NCBI GenBank assembly: GCA_016903675.1
Contig: JADQBA010000013.1
Span: 48,262-112,261, forward strand
DNA length: 64,000 bases
Direction: 5' to 3'
Source: Stigonema ocellatum SAG 48.90 = DSM 106950
Lineage (GTDB): Bacteria; Cyanobacteriota; Cyanobacteriia; Cyanobacteriales; Nostocaceae
Made by a program: the position numbers and the translations under genes. Below are positions 25,076-34,670 of this stretch, piece after piece (the first letter of the stretch is position 1; each line of letters starts with the position of its first letter). The notes below the pieces were generated by a model. It did not search any database. It was not told where the DNA came from and was given only the letters and a program-made list of their open reading frames with translations.

Positions 25076-26008
25076 CTAAAGCTTAGCTTTCAATTGCCGC
25101 AATTGATTTTTCACGTTATCCACAGTTTGCTCCCATTGACTTTTTCTCACAGGTTCTGGGAAAATTGGTGATGGCAGTTCCGGATTCAAATTGCGGTAAT
25201 GTTCCCAAATTTCCCAGTAGGGACAACCGGGTTGAATGGGAATGCCTGCCCAGTGGAGATATTGCAGGGGTTGATTAACTGAGGGGTCTATGAGGATATT
25301 TCCCTGAGTCTGAAAATAAGGTGTCCCTCCCCAATTTCCTGGCGCTTTACCTTCTCTGCGGACAATGTTGAAGCGGCGCGGAATCCGCTTGAGGAGCATA
25401 TAATTGATAATCGGTTGGTCGGATGTTTTTTGGGAAAAATCAAAGTATTCTGGATGGGCGGTACACTCGGCGAAGATTTCATACAAATCATTCTCCGAGA
25501 TTAAGTTTTTCTTGGAACCCCAAAAACCACCGTTGAAAATATCCTTAACTTCATCTTCAGTGAATACTTTTTCTTCTAAGACTTTGGGTGTAAAAACATT
25601 TTCTATTCCACCCAAATGTTGATAATCACAGCAAATGAAATCGCTGGTGGCTAGATAGTTAAGATTGTCAATGATTTTTTCAAAAACAACAATATCAGTG
25701 TCTATATACAAAAATTCATCAAATGGTCCAAACCAACAAGCCTGCTTGCGAAATTGATTGGGACGAGCAAAAAACTGACTTCCAAAGATTTCGTGTAGTT
25801 TATTTGATAAGCGTTCAATAAAGTCTAAGTCTTCGTAGATTTGTACTCCATAATGTTTGGAGAGGGTATTGGCAATGTTATGATAGTTGTCATTATATGG
25901 AATCATGACAATTGGTGTTTCTGTATCATGTAATCGGATACTGTTAAGTAGTGCGATCGCATGATCTGTCACTTTATCGTTAGCAATAATATAAATTCCG
26001 CGATTCAT
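25076..26008 (-). CDS. Npun_R2821/R2823-type glycosyltransferase-like protein
   Basis: This is 310 residues of GT-A appearance. The N-terminal GIYIIANDKVTDHAIALLNS and the DxD motif in FLYIDTDIVVFE (about 98-109) would bind nucleotide sugar and metal. KTSDQPIINYMLLKR and LQYLHWAGIPIQPGC follow the pattern of small GT8-like enzymes. It is the last gene of the minus-strand polysaccharide cluster and a diverged paralogue of the next gene (26112). Substrate unknown. Confidence 0.78.
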   Translation of the reverse strand: MNRGIYIIANDKVTDHAIALLNSIRLHDTETPIVMIPYNDNYHNIANTLSKHYGVQIYEDLDFIERLSNKLHEIFGSQFFARPNQFRKQACWFGPFDEFLYIDTDIVVFEKIIDNLNYLATSDFICCDYQHLGGIENVFTPKVLEEKVFTEDEVKDIFNGGFWGSKKNLISENDLYEIFAECTAHPEYFDFSQKTSDQPIINYMLLKRIPRRFNIVRREGKAPGNWGGTPYFQTQGNILIDPSVNQPLQYLHWAGIPIQPGCPYWEIWEHYRNLNPELPSPIFPEPVRKSQWEQTVDNVKNQLRQLKAKL

Positions 26009-26111
26009 TTTTATGTCCTCAAAATATTTTATTGCAACCGCACCCTGTAGCGGATGTAGACGCCTCTTAGGCGGCTTGCCGCAGGCTACGCAGATGAAAG
26101 AGAAAGGCAGT

Positions 26112-27107
26112 TTAACTAGCTAATCCTAATTTTCTTAAAATGCGTTTGGCTAAACTTGGTGGGGCATCATAGGCTTTTGGTTTAGTCTTGAAATGAGGGC
26201 GCTTTTCTGGTTCATGGAGATAGCGATAATGGAAGAAAAGCTCTCTATTGGGAAAATCTATATTATTGCCTGCGCAAATTTGGTTAAATAAGTCAGACCC
26301 GAAACCAATATAATGAATATAAGTTAAGCGGTTGCCTCGGTCATACAAGATATGGTCTCGGGCTTCAAAATGAGAAGAATCGGCGCAGCAACCTGTTATT
26401 TCATTTTCAGGTAATTGTAGAGCTAAATTACAACTGTTGATATCTCCTCTAATGACCATGTAGTTCAGAATGGGTTGGTCAGCGGACATGGTGTATAAAA
26501 CCTCTGCTTCTCCCTCGCGCAGTTTGGTAAGCAGCCAATCTATTTTATCTTGATTAAATAAACCCTTTTTTGCTGCATAGAAGCCAGAGCAGAATATTTT
26601 TGATTTAATTTGTTCTGGTGTAAATAATTCTAATAATTTAGGTGAAGAGACATCATAGACGTGAGTCAAATCTGTATACTGAAAGTCATAAACAACCCAG
26701 TCATAGTCATTCAGTCGATTGAAAATTGGTGCTACTGGTCCCTGGAGTAAAGTGTCTGCATCCATGTAGAGAAAGCGGTCAAAAGGACCATCGAAAGCAC
26801 AGAAGCGTCGATGGGTGCCGAAGCGGTGGTACCCGTTACTACCAATTTCTTTCCACCGTTGATGGGCTGTGGGATGGGCATCCCACACAGAACGGAAAAA
26901 CTGATCCCATCGCTGCATGGAGTCTTTATTGTCATACAGTTGCACGTTCGGACGTTTAGCAATTTCAAGTGAAATTTTTTCTGTATTATCGTTGTAAGGA
27001 TAGACACAAACTGGCATTTCTGGCCCTAGAATTGCCTCTATACTATTAAGTAGGGCAACAAGTTGGTCGTAAACTCGGTCGTTTGCTAGGGTACAAATTC
27101 CATCCAT
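26112..27107 (-). CDS. Npun_R2821/R2823-type glycosyltransferase-like protein, paralogue
   Basis: This has 331 residues from the ATG at 27107, since the upstream TTG seems unlikely. It shares layout with its neighbour: GICTLANDRVYDQLVALLNS at the start, DxD in FLYMDADTLLQG, MSADQPILNYMVIRG, and YIHYIGFG. Insertions around residues 75-95 make it longer. The pair probably arose by duplication and may add related sugars to one glycan (inference). Confidence 0.78.
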   Translation of the reverse strand: MDGICTLANDRVYDQLVALLNSIEAILGPEMPVCVYPYNDNTEKISLEIAKRPNVQLYDNKDSMQRWDQFFRSVWDAHPTAHQRWKEIGSNGYHRFGTHRRFCAFDGPFDRFLYMDADTLLQGPVAPIFNRLNDYDWVVYDFQYTDLTHVYDVSSPKLLELFTPEQIKSKIFCSGFYAAKKGLFNQDKIDWLLTKLREGEAEVLYTMSADQPILNYMVIRGDINSCNLALQLPENEITGCCADSSHFEARDHILYDRGNRLTYIHYIGFGSDLFNQICAGNNIDFPNRELFFHYRYLHEPEKRPHFKTKPKAYDAPPSLAKRILRKLGLAS

Positions 27108-27162
27108 AATCAAAGTTAAGCTAAAAATAGTTAAAGGCTTATGCTAAAGCGTAACTACGAAA

Positions 27163-28116
27163 TTAGAATTTGGCAATATATTCAGAAAGCCAATTGAGCA
27201 GATTGAGTTTGTGGAGGATAATTTGTCTGGCTTCTCTAATGGCTTCTTTTGCTTCATACCAAGCATCAGGAGTAGCAGTGACTTCTTTTATATAGGCAAT
27301 GCCTTTTTCATCCAAGCTAGGTAGCCGCAAAAAACTACCTGGTGGCAATAATTTATCAGCAGCCGATCCCCCATAGTAAATTGGTAGACACCACGCCAGC
27401 AGAGAGTCCCATAATTTTTCACTGACATACCAACTATTGCCAGCATAATTTTCAATTGCCAGATTGTAATAGTACGGCATCATTCCGTACCATTTTTGGT
27501 TAATTTCTCCAAATCTTTGCGCCCATTCAGGTAGGTTACGCCCATATAAATCAAACTTAACTCCGCTGGTTTGCAAAGACTTTAAAAAATCTAAACGCTG
27601 ACGATGGGAAGCTGTGCGACTAATTCCAGACGTAATCCAACTGCAAGGTTCCACCTTTTCTGGAGGTGACATTTCATTCAAGTCGCGAAATGAGTTGGCA
27701 TGATACCAAATAGCTGGCATATAGTCAGGATGAGGAGCAAAATCATCGGGACCGGAAATGTAACCGCAATACTGCTGAGCTTGCTTATAATTTTTTTTAT
27801 TGGCCTCTAAAACTTCATCAAGGGGCGGTTCTCTTAAAAGATACATTATCCGTTCCTTGGGGACACCGCGCAGCAGAGAGTTAATATTTAATTCTGATTT
27901 TTGCTGCTGTTTGCGAAAACCATCCCACCAGGATTTCGGTTGGGATGGTTGGGGAAAATCAAACTGATACATTAGTAAAAAATCTGGCTGAGGTACTTGC
28001 GCTAGCATTTGGATATTGCCCCATTTTCCAAAAGCATAGGGAGTTTGTTGCCATAACCAATCTATATAGTTAAGCCCAGAATAGCTACTGAGCATTCCCA
28101 CAATCTTTCTACTCAT
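27163..28116 (-). CDS. GT10-like (fucosyltransferase-type) glycosyltransferase
   Basis: This is 317 residues. The C-terminal half contains YYYNLAIENYAGNSWYVSEK and LWDSLLAWCLPIYYGG, the nucleotide-sugar binding signature of GT10 enzymes (FxxxxENS...YVTEKL...PVYxG). The middle has the WITSGISRTASHRQRLDFL phrase. No membrane anchor. The gene is four bases from its upstream neighbour, so they are in one operon. The likely donor is GDP-fucose or a similar sugar; the acceptor is unknown. Confidence 0.78.
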   Translation of the reverse strand: MSRKIVGMLSSYSGLNYIDWLWQQTPYAFGKWGNIQMLAQVPQPDFLLMYQFDFPQPSQPKSWWDGFRKQQQKSELNINSLLRGVPKERIMYLLREPPLDEVLEANKKNYKQAQQYCGYISGPDDFAPHPDYMPAIWYHANSFRDLNEMSPPEKVEPCSWITSGISRTASHRQRLDFLKSLQTSGVKFDLYGRNLPEWAQRFGEINQKWYGMMPYYYNLAIENYAGNSWYVSEKLWDSLLAWCLPIYYGGSAADKLLPPGSFLRLPSLDEKGIAYIKEVTATPDAWYEAKEAIREARQIILHKLNLLNWLSEYIAKF

Positions 28117-28119
28117 ATA

Positions 28120-29334
28120 TTAATCCAATGACTCATTCAGTATTTGTGGACGGAAAGATTCTTCTACATAACTAAGAATTTTCTGAGTTCTATTTTCCCA
28201 AGTAAACTGACTGGCAAAACTTATACTATCTGTATAACCTTCTATTCTTCTTGGATAGGTTTCCAATACATACTTAATACATTCAGCCAATTTATGAGGA
28301 TGATCTGGTTCACACCAACCAGCAACTAAGGGAGAATTTTTAAATTCAATTAAAGGTGGAATTTCTGTTATTGCAATGGGAGTTCCCGAAGCCATGTACT
28401 GAAAAAACTTAACTGGATTTGTGAAATTTGCTTCTTCACCAGAACAGTGAGGATGAGCTAAAACATCAGCTGCTTGCATCAAGCTCACTAATCGTTCCCG
28501 TGGTAGTATCCAGCCCAAAAATTTTATATTTTCTACCTGTTTATCCTTAGCTAGCTGCTGATAAGCTTGCACTTGTGTCACCTTTCCACCTGTGATAGCA
28601 AACTGAATTTCTGGCAATTCCTTGGCGGCATCAATTAATAGATCAATGCCTTTGAAACGATACAAAGCACCAGAATAAACAACCAACTGCTTCCGTCCAT
28701 CTACCAGTAGTTCTCCACGCCATTGTTGAGCAGCTTCAGCCTGTCTAACTAAAAATGACTTCTCAAATCCGTTATGTAACCAAATAACTTTTTCTGGTGG
28801 CATTCCATAGCTTATTAGGCTTTCTCGGATTGGTTCAGATTGAGTTATAGCAATTTGAAAAAATGGACTGTGGACAATTTCTGGTTCAAATGACAATTCT
28901 TGAAAATAGTGACGCTCATAGATAACTGGAATTTTATTTTTGATAGATGCTTTCACAAAGTTCCAATCTCTGGTGTGAACAATTTTTGTATGAGACAGGA
29001 GATAAAAAGGTAAATAATATTTGGTTACTATTGTACTGGATTTAGTTAATTTACAATTGATTTTATCAATAAGCCAAGGCATTGGCAAAGGAACAACTTT
29101 TAGCTTTTTTTGAGCATTATAAAATTCTACAAACTTGGCATCTGGCTGTTTGGGTTGAAAAGGAAAAAACCAGCGTAATGGATTGAGTGCGCCATTGCCT
29201 TTATCTGGATAAACCAACACTGAAGAGTAACCCAAGTTAGCGGCTGCATCAGCACAAAGCACATCATGAATTTCGTGAGCAGTATCTGGCTTCAGTACTA
29301 TTTCGGGAGTATAGTAGATGTAGTAATTTTTCAT
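28120..29334 (-). CDS. GT4-family glycosyltransferase
   Basis: This is 404 residues with a two-domain GT-B layout. The C-terminal domain shows VVYSGALYRFKGIDLLIDAA, FLGWILPRERLVSLMQAADV and the shortened EX7E-like region TNPVKFFQYMASGTPIAITE. It is typical of GT4 enzymes that use UDP- or GDP-sugars in polysaccharide assembly. It lies four bases after the ABC exporter gene, hence co-transcribed. Confidence 0.85.
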   Translation of the reverse strand: MKNYYIYYTPEIVLKPDTAHEIHDVLCADAAANLGYSSVLVYPDKGNGALNPLRWFFPFQPKQPDAKFVEFYNAQKKLKVVPLPMPWLIDKINCKLTKSSTIVTKYYLPFYLLSHTKIVHTRDWNFVKASIKNKIPVIYERHYFQELSFEPEIVHSPFFQIAITQSEPIRESLISYGMPPEKVIWLHNGFEKSFLVRQAEAAQQWRGELLVDGRKQLVVYSGALYRFKGIDLLIDAAKELPEIQFAITGGKVTQVQAYQQLAKDKQVENIKFLGWILPRERLVSLMQAADVLAHPHCSGEEANFTNPVKFFQYMASGTPIAITEIPPLIEFKNSPLVAGWCEPDHPHKLAECIKYVLETYPRRIEGYTDSISFASQFTWENRTQKILSYVEESFRPQILNESLD

Positions 29335-29337
29335 TTC

Positions 29338-31575
29338 CTATTCTTTCCCTCGAATAACCTCTAAAGCCTCCAGCATCTGGATACAATAATAATAAGCTTC
29401 CTTAATTAATTCATTTTGCCTTTCGGGAGTGTCTGCTAAATTGCCAATTAGCGATCGCAGAGAGGTAAGCATGGGTTCCAGATACATCCTCAACTCATCA
29501 CAGATGTGAGTGCAAGTTTTAGTTTCGGGACTCCCGTGGTGATTTGAATCTGCAAATGACGATGAAGAATCCATGTGCAGCTTAACACTATCTTCAAAAA
29601 CATCAATGGAGTTGAGCATTCTCCAAGCAGATTGGTATGATTGTACAATTAGTTCTTGCCGCTCTTGGGAATCATCAACCACACCATCAACTAACGAGCG
29701 TAAACAACTAATCATCGGGTTAAGCTGTGTCCGCATTTGGTCACAAAGGCGCACAAAGCTTTGATTTCCTTTGATAGAAGCTTCAGGATGATCAGTAAAT
29801 TGCATAGAGTAAAGGCGTGAGTAATAACCACCCTTTTTTAAAAGCTCTTGGTGAGTTCCCACCTCTACCACATATCCTTGATCTAATACAGCAATTTGAT
29901 GGGCTTTTTGTACAGTGGAAAGGCGGTGGGCAATCACTAAGGTGGTGCGATCGCGGCTGAGGTCATCAATTGCAGATTGTACTAAGCGTTCGGAAACGGT
30001 ATCTAACGCACTCGTCGCCTCATCGAGAATGAGAATTTCTGGATTTTGCAGTAATGCACGGGCGATCGCTAATCTTTGCCTTTGTCCACCAGATAACATG
30101 ACGCCGCGATCGCCAATCTGAGTTTCAAATTCCTCAGGCAATTTGCTAATAAACTCATAAGCATTTGCCCGCGTTGCTGCTGTCATAATTTCCTCAGTAC
30201 TCGCCTCAGGTCGTCCATAGGCAATGTTATTGCGTACCGAGTCATTGAACAGAAAGGTATCTTGACTGACAATTCCCATTGCTTTGCGCAGCGAATGGAT
30301 ATCGAACTCACGCAGATCCACCTCATCGATGGTGATACTACCTGATATCGGGTCATAAAATCTTGGTAATAGGTCTGCTATCGTAGATTTCCCGGCACCA
30401 GAACTACCTACCAAAGCGAGAGTTGTGCCACGTGGCAAATATAAATCTACATCCTTGAGTACCAACTTCTCATGACTAGGGTAGGCAAAGGATATGTGGT
30501 TAAAATGCACTCCCTTCTGTAACTTTGTGTATTTTACATTACCTTGGACCATCTTAGGTTTATTATCCAAGCTCAGGAAATTAGCGATCACATTTACGCT
30601 GGTACTGGTATTGGCAAAGCTGCTGCGAAGAGTATTTAACTGAGAAATAAACGGGAGAAGCCGTAAAAGCAGCAATAAATATGTGAATAGTACCGTTGAA
30701 AGGGAAGCAACCTGATTTGCAAATAAAGTGTGACTCAAAACCACAATCAACAGTAAGGCGGTAACACCCGTTACCTCACTTAGCGGTGAGATCACCTCAG
30801 AATAAACCTGAGACTTAAACTCTGCTCTTTCACGGTTACGAATTAACTGTGAAATCCGTTGATATTCTCGTTTTTCATTAGCAGTTGCTTTGACTAAGCG
30901 AATGCCGGTCAATGTTTCCAGCATAGCAATTGAATAAGCTTTAGACGTATTTGAAAGAACTTTTCCAAAATCCTTTGAGCGAGAAATTGCAAACTGATTG
31001 ACCAACGTGACTATAGACAGCAAAAACGTAGAACCCAGCGTTAACTGCCAGGAAATCGACAGCAACAAACCCACGAAAACTAAAATTGTAATCCCAACGA
31101 TAACCGTTTTGATGACATTGCCTATAGCACTACAAGCGTGAGCAATTTCTCCACCAATAGTGTTGATTAAATCACCAACTTTTGTCTTGGAGTAATAATC
31201 TATATCTACGTCTAGTAGTACCTGCAAACCAGCTTCGCGCATATCTGATGTCAGCATTCGTGCTAAGGAACTCGATGCCAATGTACTGGCGTAGCTAGCC
31301 AAATTTTTTAAAATTATTGTGAGTATGATTCCCCCTGTCATTACCACTATTCTGTAATTTTCTGGGATGTTATCAAAGGGAGACATAATCGCTTTGAGAA
31401 CAGGAGGAGCGCTGGTTAAATCCACTGGTTGTCCTAGGATTTTCAGAATCACTGGTACAATCAGTGCTGTCCCGATCCCATTGAATAAAGAGCCAGAAAA
31501 CCCCAAAAATATCGTCAGGAGAATCCAGCCTGGATAGGGTTTAGCAAATCTTAGTAATAGTTTGCTGGTAGACAT
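29338..31575 (-). CDS. ABC exporter (fused membrane/ATPase) with double DHp-like C-terminal tail
   Basis: From the ATG at 31575 the protein has 745 residues. Residues 1-330 hold six membrane segments; about 360-590 form the ATPase, with Walker A GSSGAGKST, signature LSGGQRQRL, Walker B ILILDEATSALD and the switch His in VIAHRLS. It resembles MsbA/HepA-type lipid or polysaccharide exporters. Unusually it continues another 150 residues with two similar modules: CDQMRTQLNPMISCLRSLVD (near 607) and CDELRMYLEPMLTSLRSLIG (near 688), each followed by a helix. These match the H-box helix of cyanobacterial histidine kinases (SHELRTPLN), but the phosphorylated His is replaced. Inference: a dimerisation or regulatory tail. 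It is grouped with glycosyltransferases and probably exports their product. Confidence 0.9.
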   Translation of the reverse strand: MSTSKLLLRFAKPYPGWILLTIFLGFSGSLFNGIGTALIVPVILKILGQPVDLTSAPPVLKAIMSPFDNIPENYRIVVMTGGIILTIILKNLASYASTLASSSLARMLTSDMREAGLQVLLDVDIDYYSKTKVGDLINTIGGEIAHACSAIGNVIKTVIVGITILVFVGLLLSISWQLTLGSTFLLSIVTLVNQFAISRSKDFGKVLSNTSKAYSIAMLETLTGIRLVKATANEKREYQRISQLIRNRERAEFKSQVYSEVISPLSEVTGVTALLLIVVLSHTLFANQVASLSTVLFTYLLLLLRLLPFISQLNTLRSSFANTSTSVNVIANFLSLDNKPKMVQGNVKYTKLQKGVHFNHISFAYPSHEKLVLKDVDLYLPRGTTLALVGSSGAGKSTIADLLPRFYDPISGSITIDEVDLREFDIHSLRKAMGIVSQDTFLFNDSVRNNIAYGRPEASTEEIMTAATRANAYEFISKLPEEFETQIGDRGVMLSGGQRQRLAIARALLQNPEILILDEATSALDTVSERLVQSAIDDLSRDRTTLVIAHRLSTVQKAHQIAVLDQGYVVEVGTHQELLKKGGYYSRLYSMQFTDHPEASIKGNQSFVRLCDQMRTQLNPMISCLRSLVDGVVDDSQERQELIVQSYQSAWRMLNSIDVFEDSVKLHMDSSSSFADSNHHGSPETKTCTHICDELRMYLEPMLTSLRSLIGNLADTPERQNELIKEAYYYCIQMLEALEVIRGKE

Positions 31576-31627
31576 GGGCAATTTAAATCACAATTTACTA
31601 GTTATTAAGTATCTGGACGAAAATAAA

Positions 31628-31756
31628 TATAGCAATCCTATTTGAGATATCAACAGAGGGGACAAGGGGGACAAGGGGGACAAGGGGGACAAGGGGGACA
31701 AGGGGGACAAGGGGGACGAGGGAGAGGTATTTATTAATCCTCCACGGATTGCTATA
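31628..31756. repeat. Small element with TATAGCAATCC ends and 9-bp tandem repeats
   Basis: The ends TATAGCAATCC (31628-31638) and GGATTGCTATA (31746-31756) are exact inverted repeats. Inside, from about 31657 to 31725, are roughly seven copies of a 9-base GGGGGACAA unit. TATAGCAATCC also occurs near 20387 and 40848, the latter with the same GTGGAGGATT continuation. Confidence 0.7.
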
Positions 31757-31841
31757 CAATCATCAAGGTTGGGTCATGGGTTAAGTGTCAAAACATAGTT
31801 GAAATTAATTATGCCCAATTACTTAATATTATTGGGCTTGC

Positions 31842-33020
31842 TTATAGAAGAGCAATTACCTTAGCAAGCGTAGACGCCATGGTATCTGTACTATACTTTT
31901 CTACACATCTTTCTCTTGCTTGTCTACCTCGTTCATTTGCTGACGCTAGATTCTCAAATATCAATTGAATTTGTTCAGCAATTTGTTCGGGAGCACCAGG
32001 GTCAACTAAATAGCCAGTATCAGCTACAATTTCTGGGATATCACCAACTCGTGTTGATAGTACAGGTTTAGCCATTGCCATGCCATCTGTCAACTTTAGG
32101 GGAAATTGAGCGCGAGCAATTACCGTGTCTCGCTGGGGAACGACCACAATATGAGCTGCTGCTACAACATCAGGCATGACCTCTACAGGAAACTTTGGTA
32201 ACTTGATAATCCAGCGTCCCCATTTTTTCATCAGATCCTCATCATAGTTATCGTAAGGGCTTCCACCCACAATGACAAGTCTTAAATCTGACACATTTAA
32301 CTTGTCTAACGCCATTAAAACATCTTCTACTCCCTTATGAGGTCGTGGGGCCCCTGGAAACATGAGAATTCTATACCCAGAAAGACCATAACGCTTACGG
32401 CTAGTGTCTGGATCGTACTCATGGGGGTTAAACAAGGAGGTATCTTTGCCATTAGGCAAATAAACACCGCCAAAGCGTTCTTGAAGAAACTGAGTGTCGA
32501 TTGTTACTGCATCTGCTTGTTTGACAAAGCTTTCCATCCACTGTATGTATAGTGGATGGTCGGGAAATCTTAACCCACCATCCTTCTTGAAAAGGTCACG
32601 ATAAAATTGCTTAGGACTCGGACTATACTTCCATTCAAAGCCTCCATACCAACTGAGTTCCCAGTCATCCATATCCAGCAGTAGAGGACGACGGCTGGTA
32701 AATTTCTTCAATACAGATAGACCGAAGCTTGTCACCTTGGGTTTGACTGCATAAATAATATCTCCATCGACTTTTTTAAACAGTTTTTGAGCTGCACTAA
32801 AAAACTCAGGATAGTTTTTGCCTGTCACCGAAACCACCGGAATTTCATCTGGAGGAATTGCATACAGGTCTTTGCCAAAAACAAAGCCGACAATTTCTAC
32901 TTGGTAATTAAGTTTTTTGAGTACTTGTGCTAATAAGAAGGCGCGAACACTTCCTCCGCCAGATAAATCGCTCACAACTAAAGAAACCTTCGTTTTTATT
33001 CCATGCTGCTTTAAAACCAC
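31842..33020 (-). CDS. GT4-family glycosyltransferase
   Basis: This is 392 residues, starting with GTG at 33020. GT-B fold markers are LVVSDLSGGGSVRAFLLAQ at the N-terminus, FPGAPRPHKGVEDVLMALD, and the EX7E-like PLKLTDGMAMAKPVLSTRVG with GDIPEIV. It transfers a sugar during surface glycan assembly. It is separated from the ABC exporter by a small repeat element, and may have its own promoter. Confidence 0.85.
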   Translation of the reverse strand: MVLKQHGIKTKVSLVVSDLSGGGSVRAFLLAQVLKKLNYQVEIVGFVFGKDLYAIPPDEIPVVSVTGKNYPEFFSAAQKLFKKVDGDIIYAVKPKVTSFGLSVLKKFTSRRPLLLDMDDWELSWYGGFEWKYSPSPKQFYRDLFKKDGGLRFPDHPLYIQWMESFVKQADAVTIDTQFLQERFGGVYLPNGKDTSLFNPHEYDPDTSRKRYGLSGYRILMFPGAPRPHKGVEDVLMALDKLNVSDLRLVIVGGSPYDNYDEDLMKKWGRWIIKLPKFPVEVMPDVVAAAHIVVVPQRDTVIARAQFPLKLTDGMAMAKPVLSTRVGDIPEIVADTGYLVDPGAPEQIAEQIQLIFENLASANERGRQARERCVEKYSTDTMASTLAKVIALL

Positions 33021-33184
33021 GATTTACACCTTTGAATTTTGAATTATGAATTATGAATTATGAAGGTAGGTAGGGGGAAATAAATATGACTATTCAATGG
33101 TATTTTGCTGTTAGGTCATTGAGATTTAGGAAGATAAAAATAAACCGAGGGCATATTGGTCATAGTTAAAAATCCATAGTTATA

Positions 33185-34201
33185 TCAGTTACTTTTTACA
33201 AGCATAGGTAGCCTTGACAAAATAGACATTATTTTTTTTGAGCGCGGTCCTCGGTACTTTTTGTATAGTATAAAATTGGGTATAATTAACCTCAAACTGT
33301 AAGCTAATCTTAAGGAAATCACATTATTTAATTTAATTTTTCCTGATAATAAGTGAATAGGAAATTGAACTATTCTGCTCAATCTATCAAAAGTGTTTTT
33401 ATCTTTCTCTTGAATTGCTTCATCAATAAGAAATTCTAAAGCTGGTAGACAATATTTTTGCATATTTTGATGCTTATTATGTTGAATTTCATAAAATAAA
33501 ATGTAGTCTTGTTTCATCAAATCCCCTTGATTACTCATATTGGTTTGATGTTTTGTATAAAAAGAGCCAACAATTGGCGTGTAAACAAAATTAACATCTA
33601 AATTTAGCAAATCTAGTGCAAAGTCTCTGTCTTGCAGAGCCTTAAGACGATTATCAAAAATTTTCTTTGTAAAAATATCTTTTTTAATTAACAGGCATTG
33701 TTGCAATAGTGGAAAAGGAGAATTTGCTAAAAAGTCAGGCAGAAGCAATCGCTGAATTAATTCTTCTCTTGTTAGGAGACCAACAATATTCTCTTCCCGT
33801 TTAATAATATTCTGATCGTTATCTAGATAGACTCGTTCGTAGTCACAGTAAAATATAACTTCTTGGCTTTCTAACTCACTTAAATAGCTGAGTTGAAATC
33901 TAGTTTTATCCTCGTGAATCCAGTCATCAGGATCTAAACACTGAATCCAATATCCTCGGGCATTTTGAATTCCAAAATTTCGTGCAGAGGATAATCCACC
34001 ATTTTCTTTAAAAAAATACTTAACTCGTGAATCTACATTCATTAACCTTTCAGCAATTTCACGAGTATTATCAGTAGAACCATCATCTATAAGAATACAT
34101 TCAAGGTCAGGAAAAGTCTGTTCCAAGACACTTTTAACGCACTTTTCCAGATAAGTAGCTCGATTATAGCAAGGTAGAATAATTGAAACTAGGGGAGCCA
34201 T
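33185..34201 (-). CDS. GT2-family glycosyltransferase
   Basis: This is 338 residues. The N-terminal GT-A domain is clear: SIILPCYNRATYLEKCVKSV, LIDDGSTDNT, NGGLSSARNFGI, and the DxD-like CLDPDDWI. The C-terminal part is Lys-rich with the hydrophobic stretch LRLAYSLRLIIPNFILY and may associate with membrane. It is the first gene of the minus-strand polysaccharide cluster. Sugar unknown. Confidence 0.88.
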   Translation of the reverse strand: MAPLVSIILPCYNRATYLEKCVKSVLEQTFPDLECILIDDGSTDNTREIAERLMNVDSRVKYFFKENGGLSSARNFGIQNARGYWIQCLDPDDWIHEDKTRFQLSYLSELESQEVIFYCDYERVYLDNDQNIIKREENIVGLLTREELIQRLLLPDFLANSPFPLLQQCLLIKKDIFTKKIFDNRLKALQDRDFALDLLNLDVNFVYTPIVGSFYTKHQTNMSNQGDLMKQDYILFYEIQHNKHQNMQKYCLPALEFLIDEAIQEKDKNTFDRLSRIVQFPIHLLSGKIKLNNVISLRLAYSLRLIIPNFILYKKYRGPRSKKIMSILSRLPMLVKSN

Positions 34202-34670
34202 GGATTAATCAATCCTCAATAGCAAATTTTGAATAACTTAAAATTAAGCTGTCTTGAAAACGGGGAACTGGGAACCTCTACGTTAGCAAAGCGTGGGAAT
34301 TAGAGACTTGGAGAGGAATCACCGGGTTGGTTAACCCTTGAGAGTTGTAGCAAGTGGCGTTGGGAAATGGAAATCATGACAGCTACTTAAGTTAGCATTT
34401 CATTTGCCGTAGACAAATGTGGTATGCTAGAAATTGAGCATATCTATAATATAATATAATAAATTTATACAAGCTTAGCTTTATAAACTAAGTTTTTCTA
34501 CCGTAAAATTACTGGTATCAAAATAATACATTACATGAAAACAACAAAAAAAGCAGTAATGCTACCTTAAACCGCGCCTTGTGCTGCGCCCATAACGTAG
34601 GGGCGTATTGCAATACGCCCGTACGCGTAGGTGGAGTCGTCAAAGTTAACTTAATGAGGGATCACAGGAA
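34202..34670. other. Intergenic region between polysaccharide cluster and gloB
   Basis: No gene is seen. It has an A/T-rich stretch (about 34440-34475) and the perfect 20-base palindrome GGGCGTATTGCAATACGCCC at 34601-34620, which recurs at 47507-47526. Promoters for the two divergent genes must lie here, but no clear boxes stand out. Confidence 0.6.
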
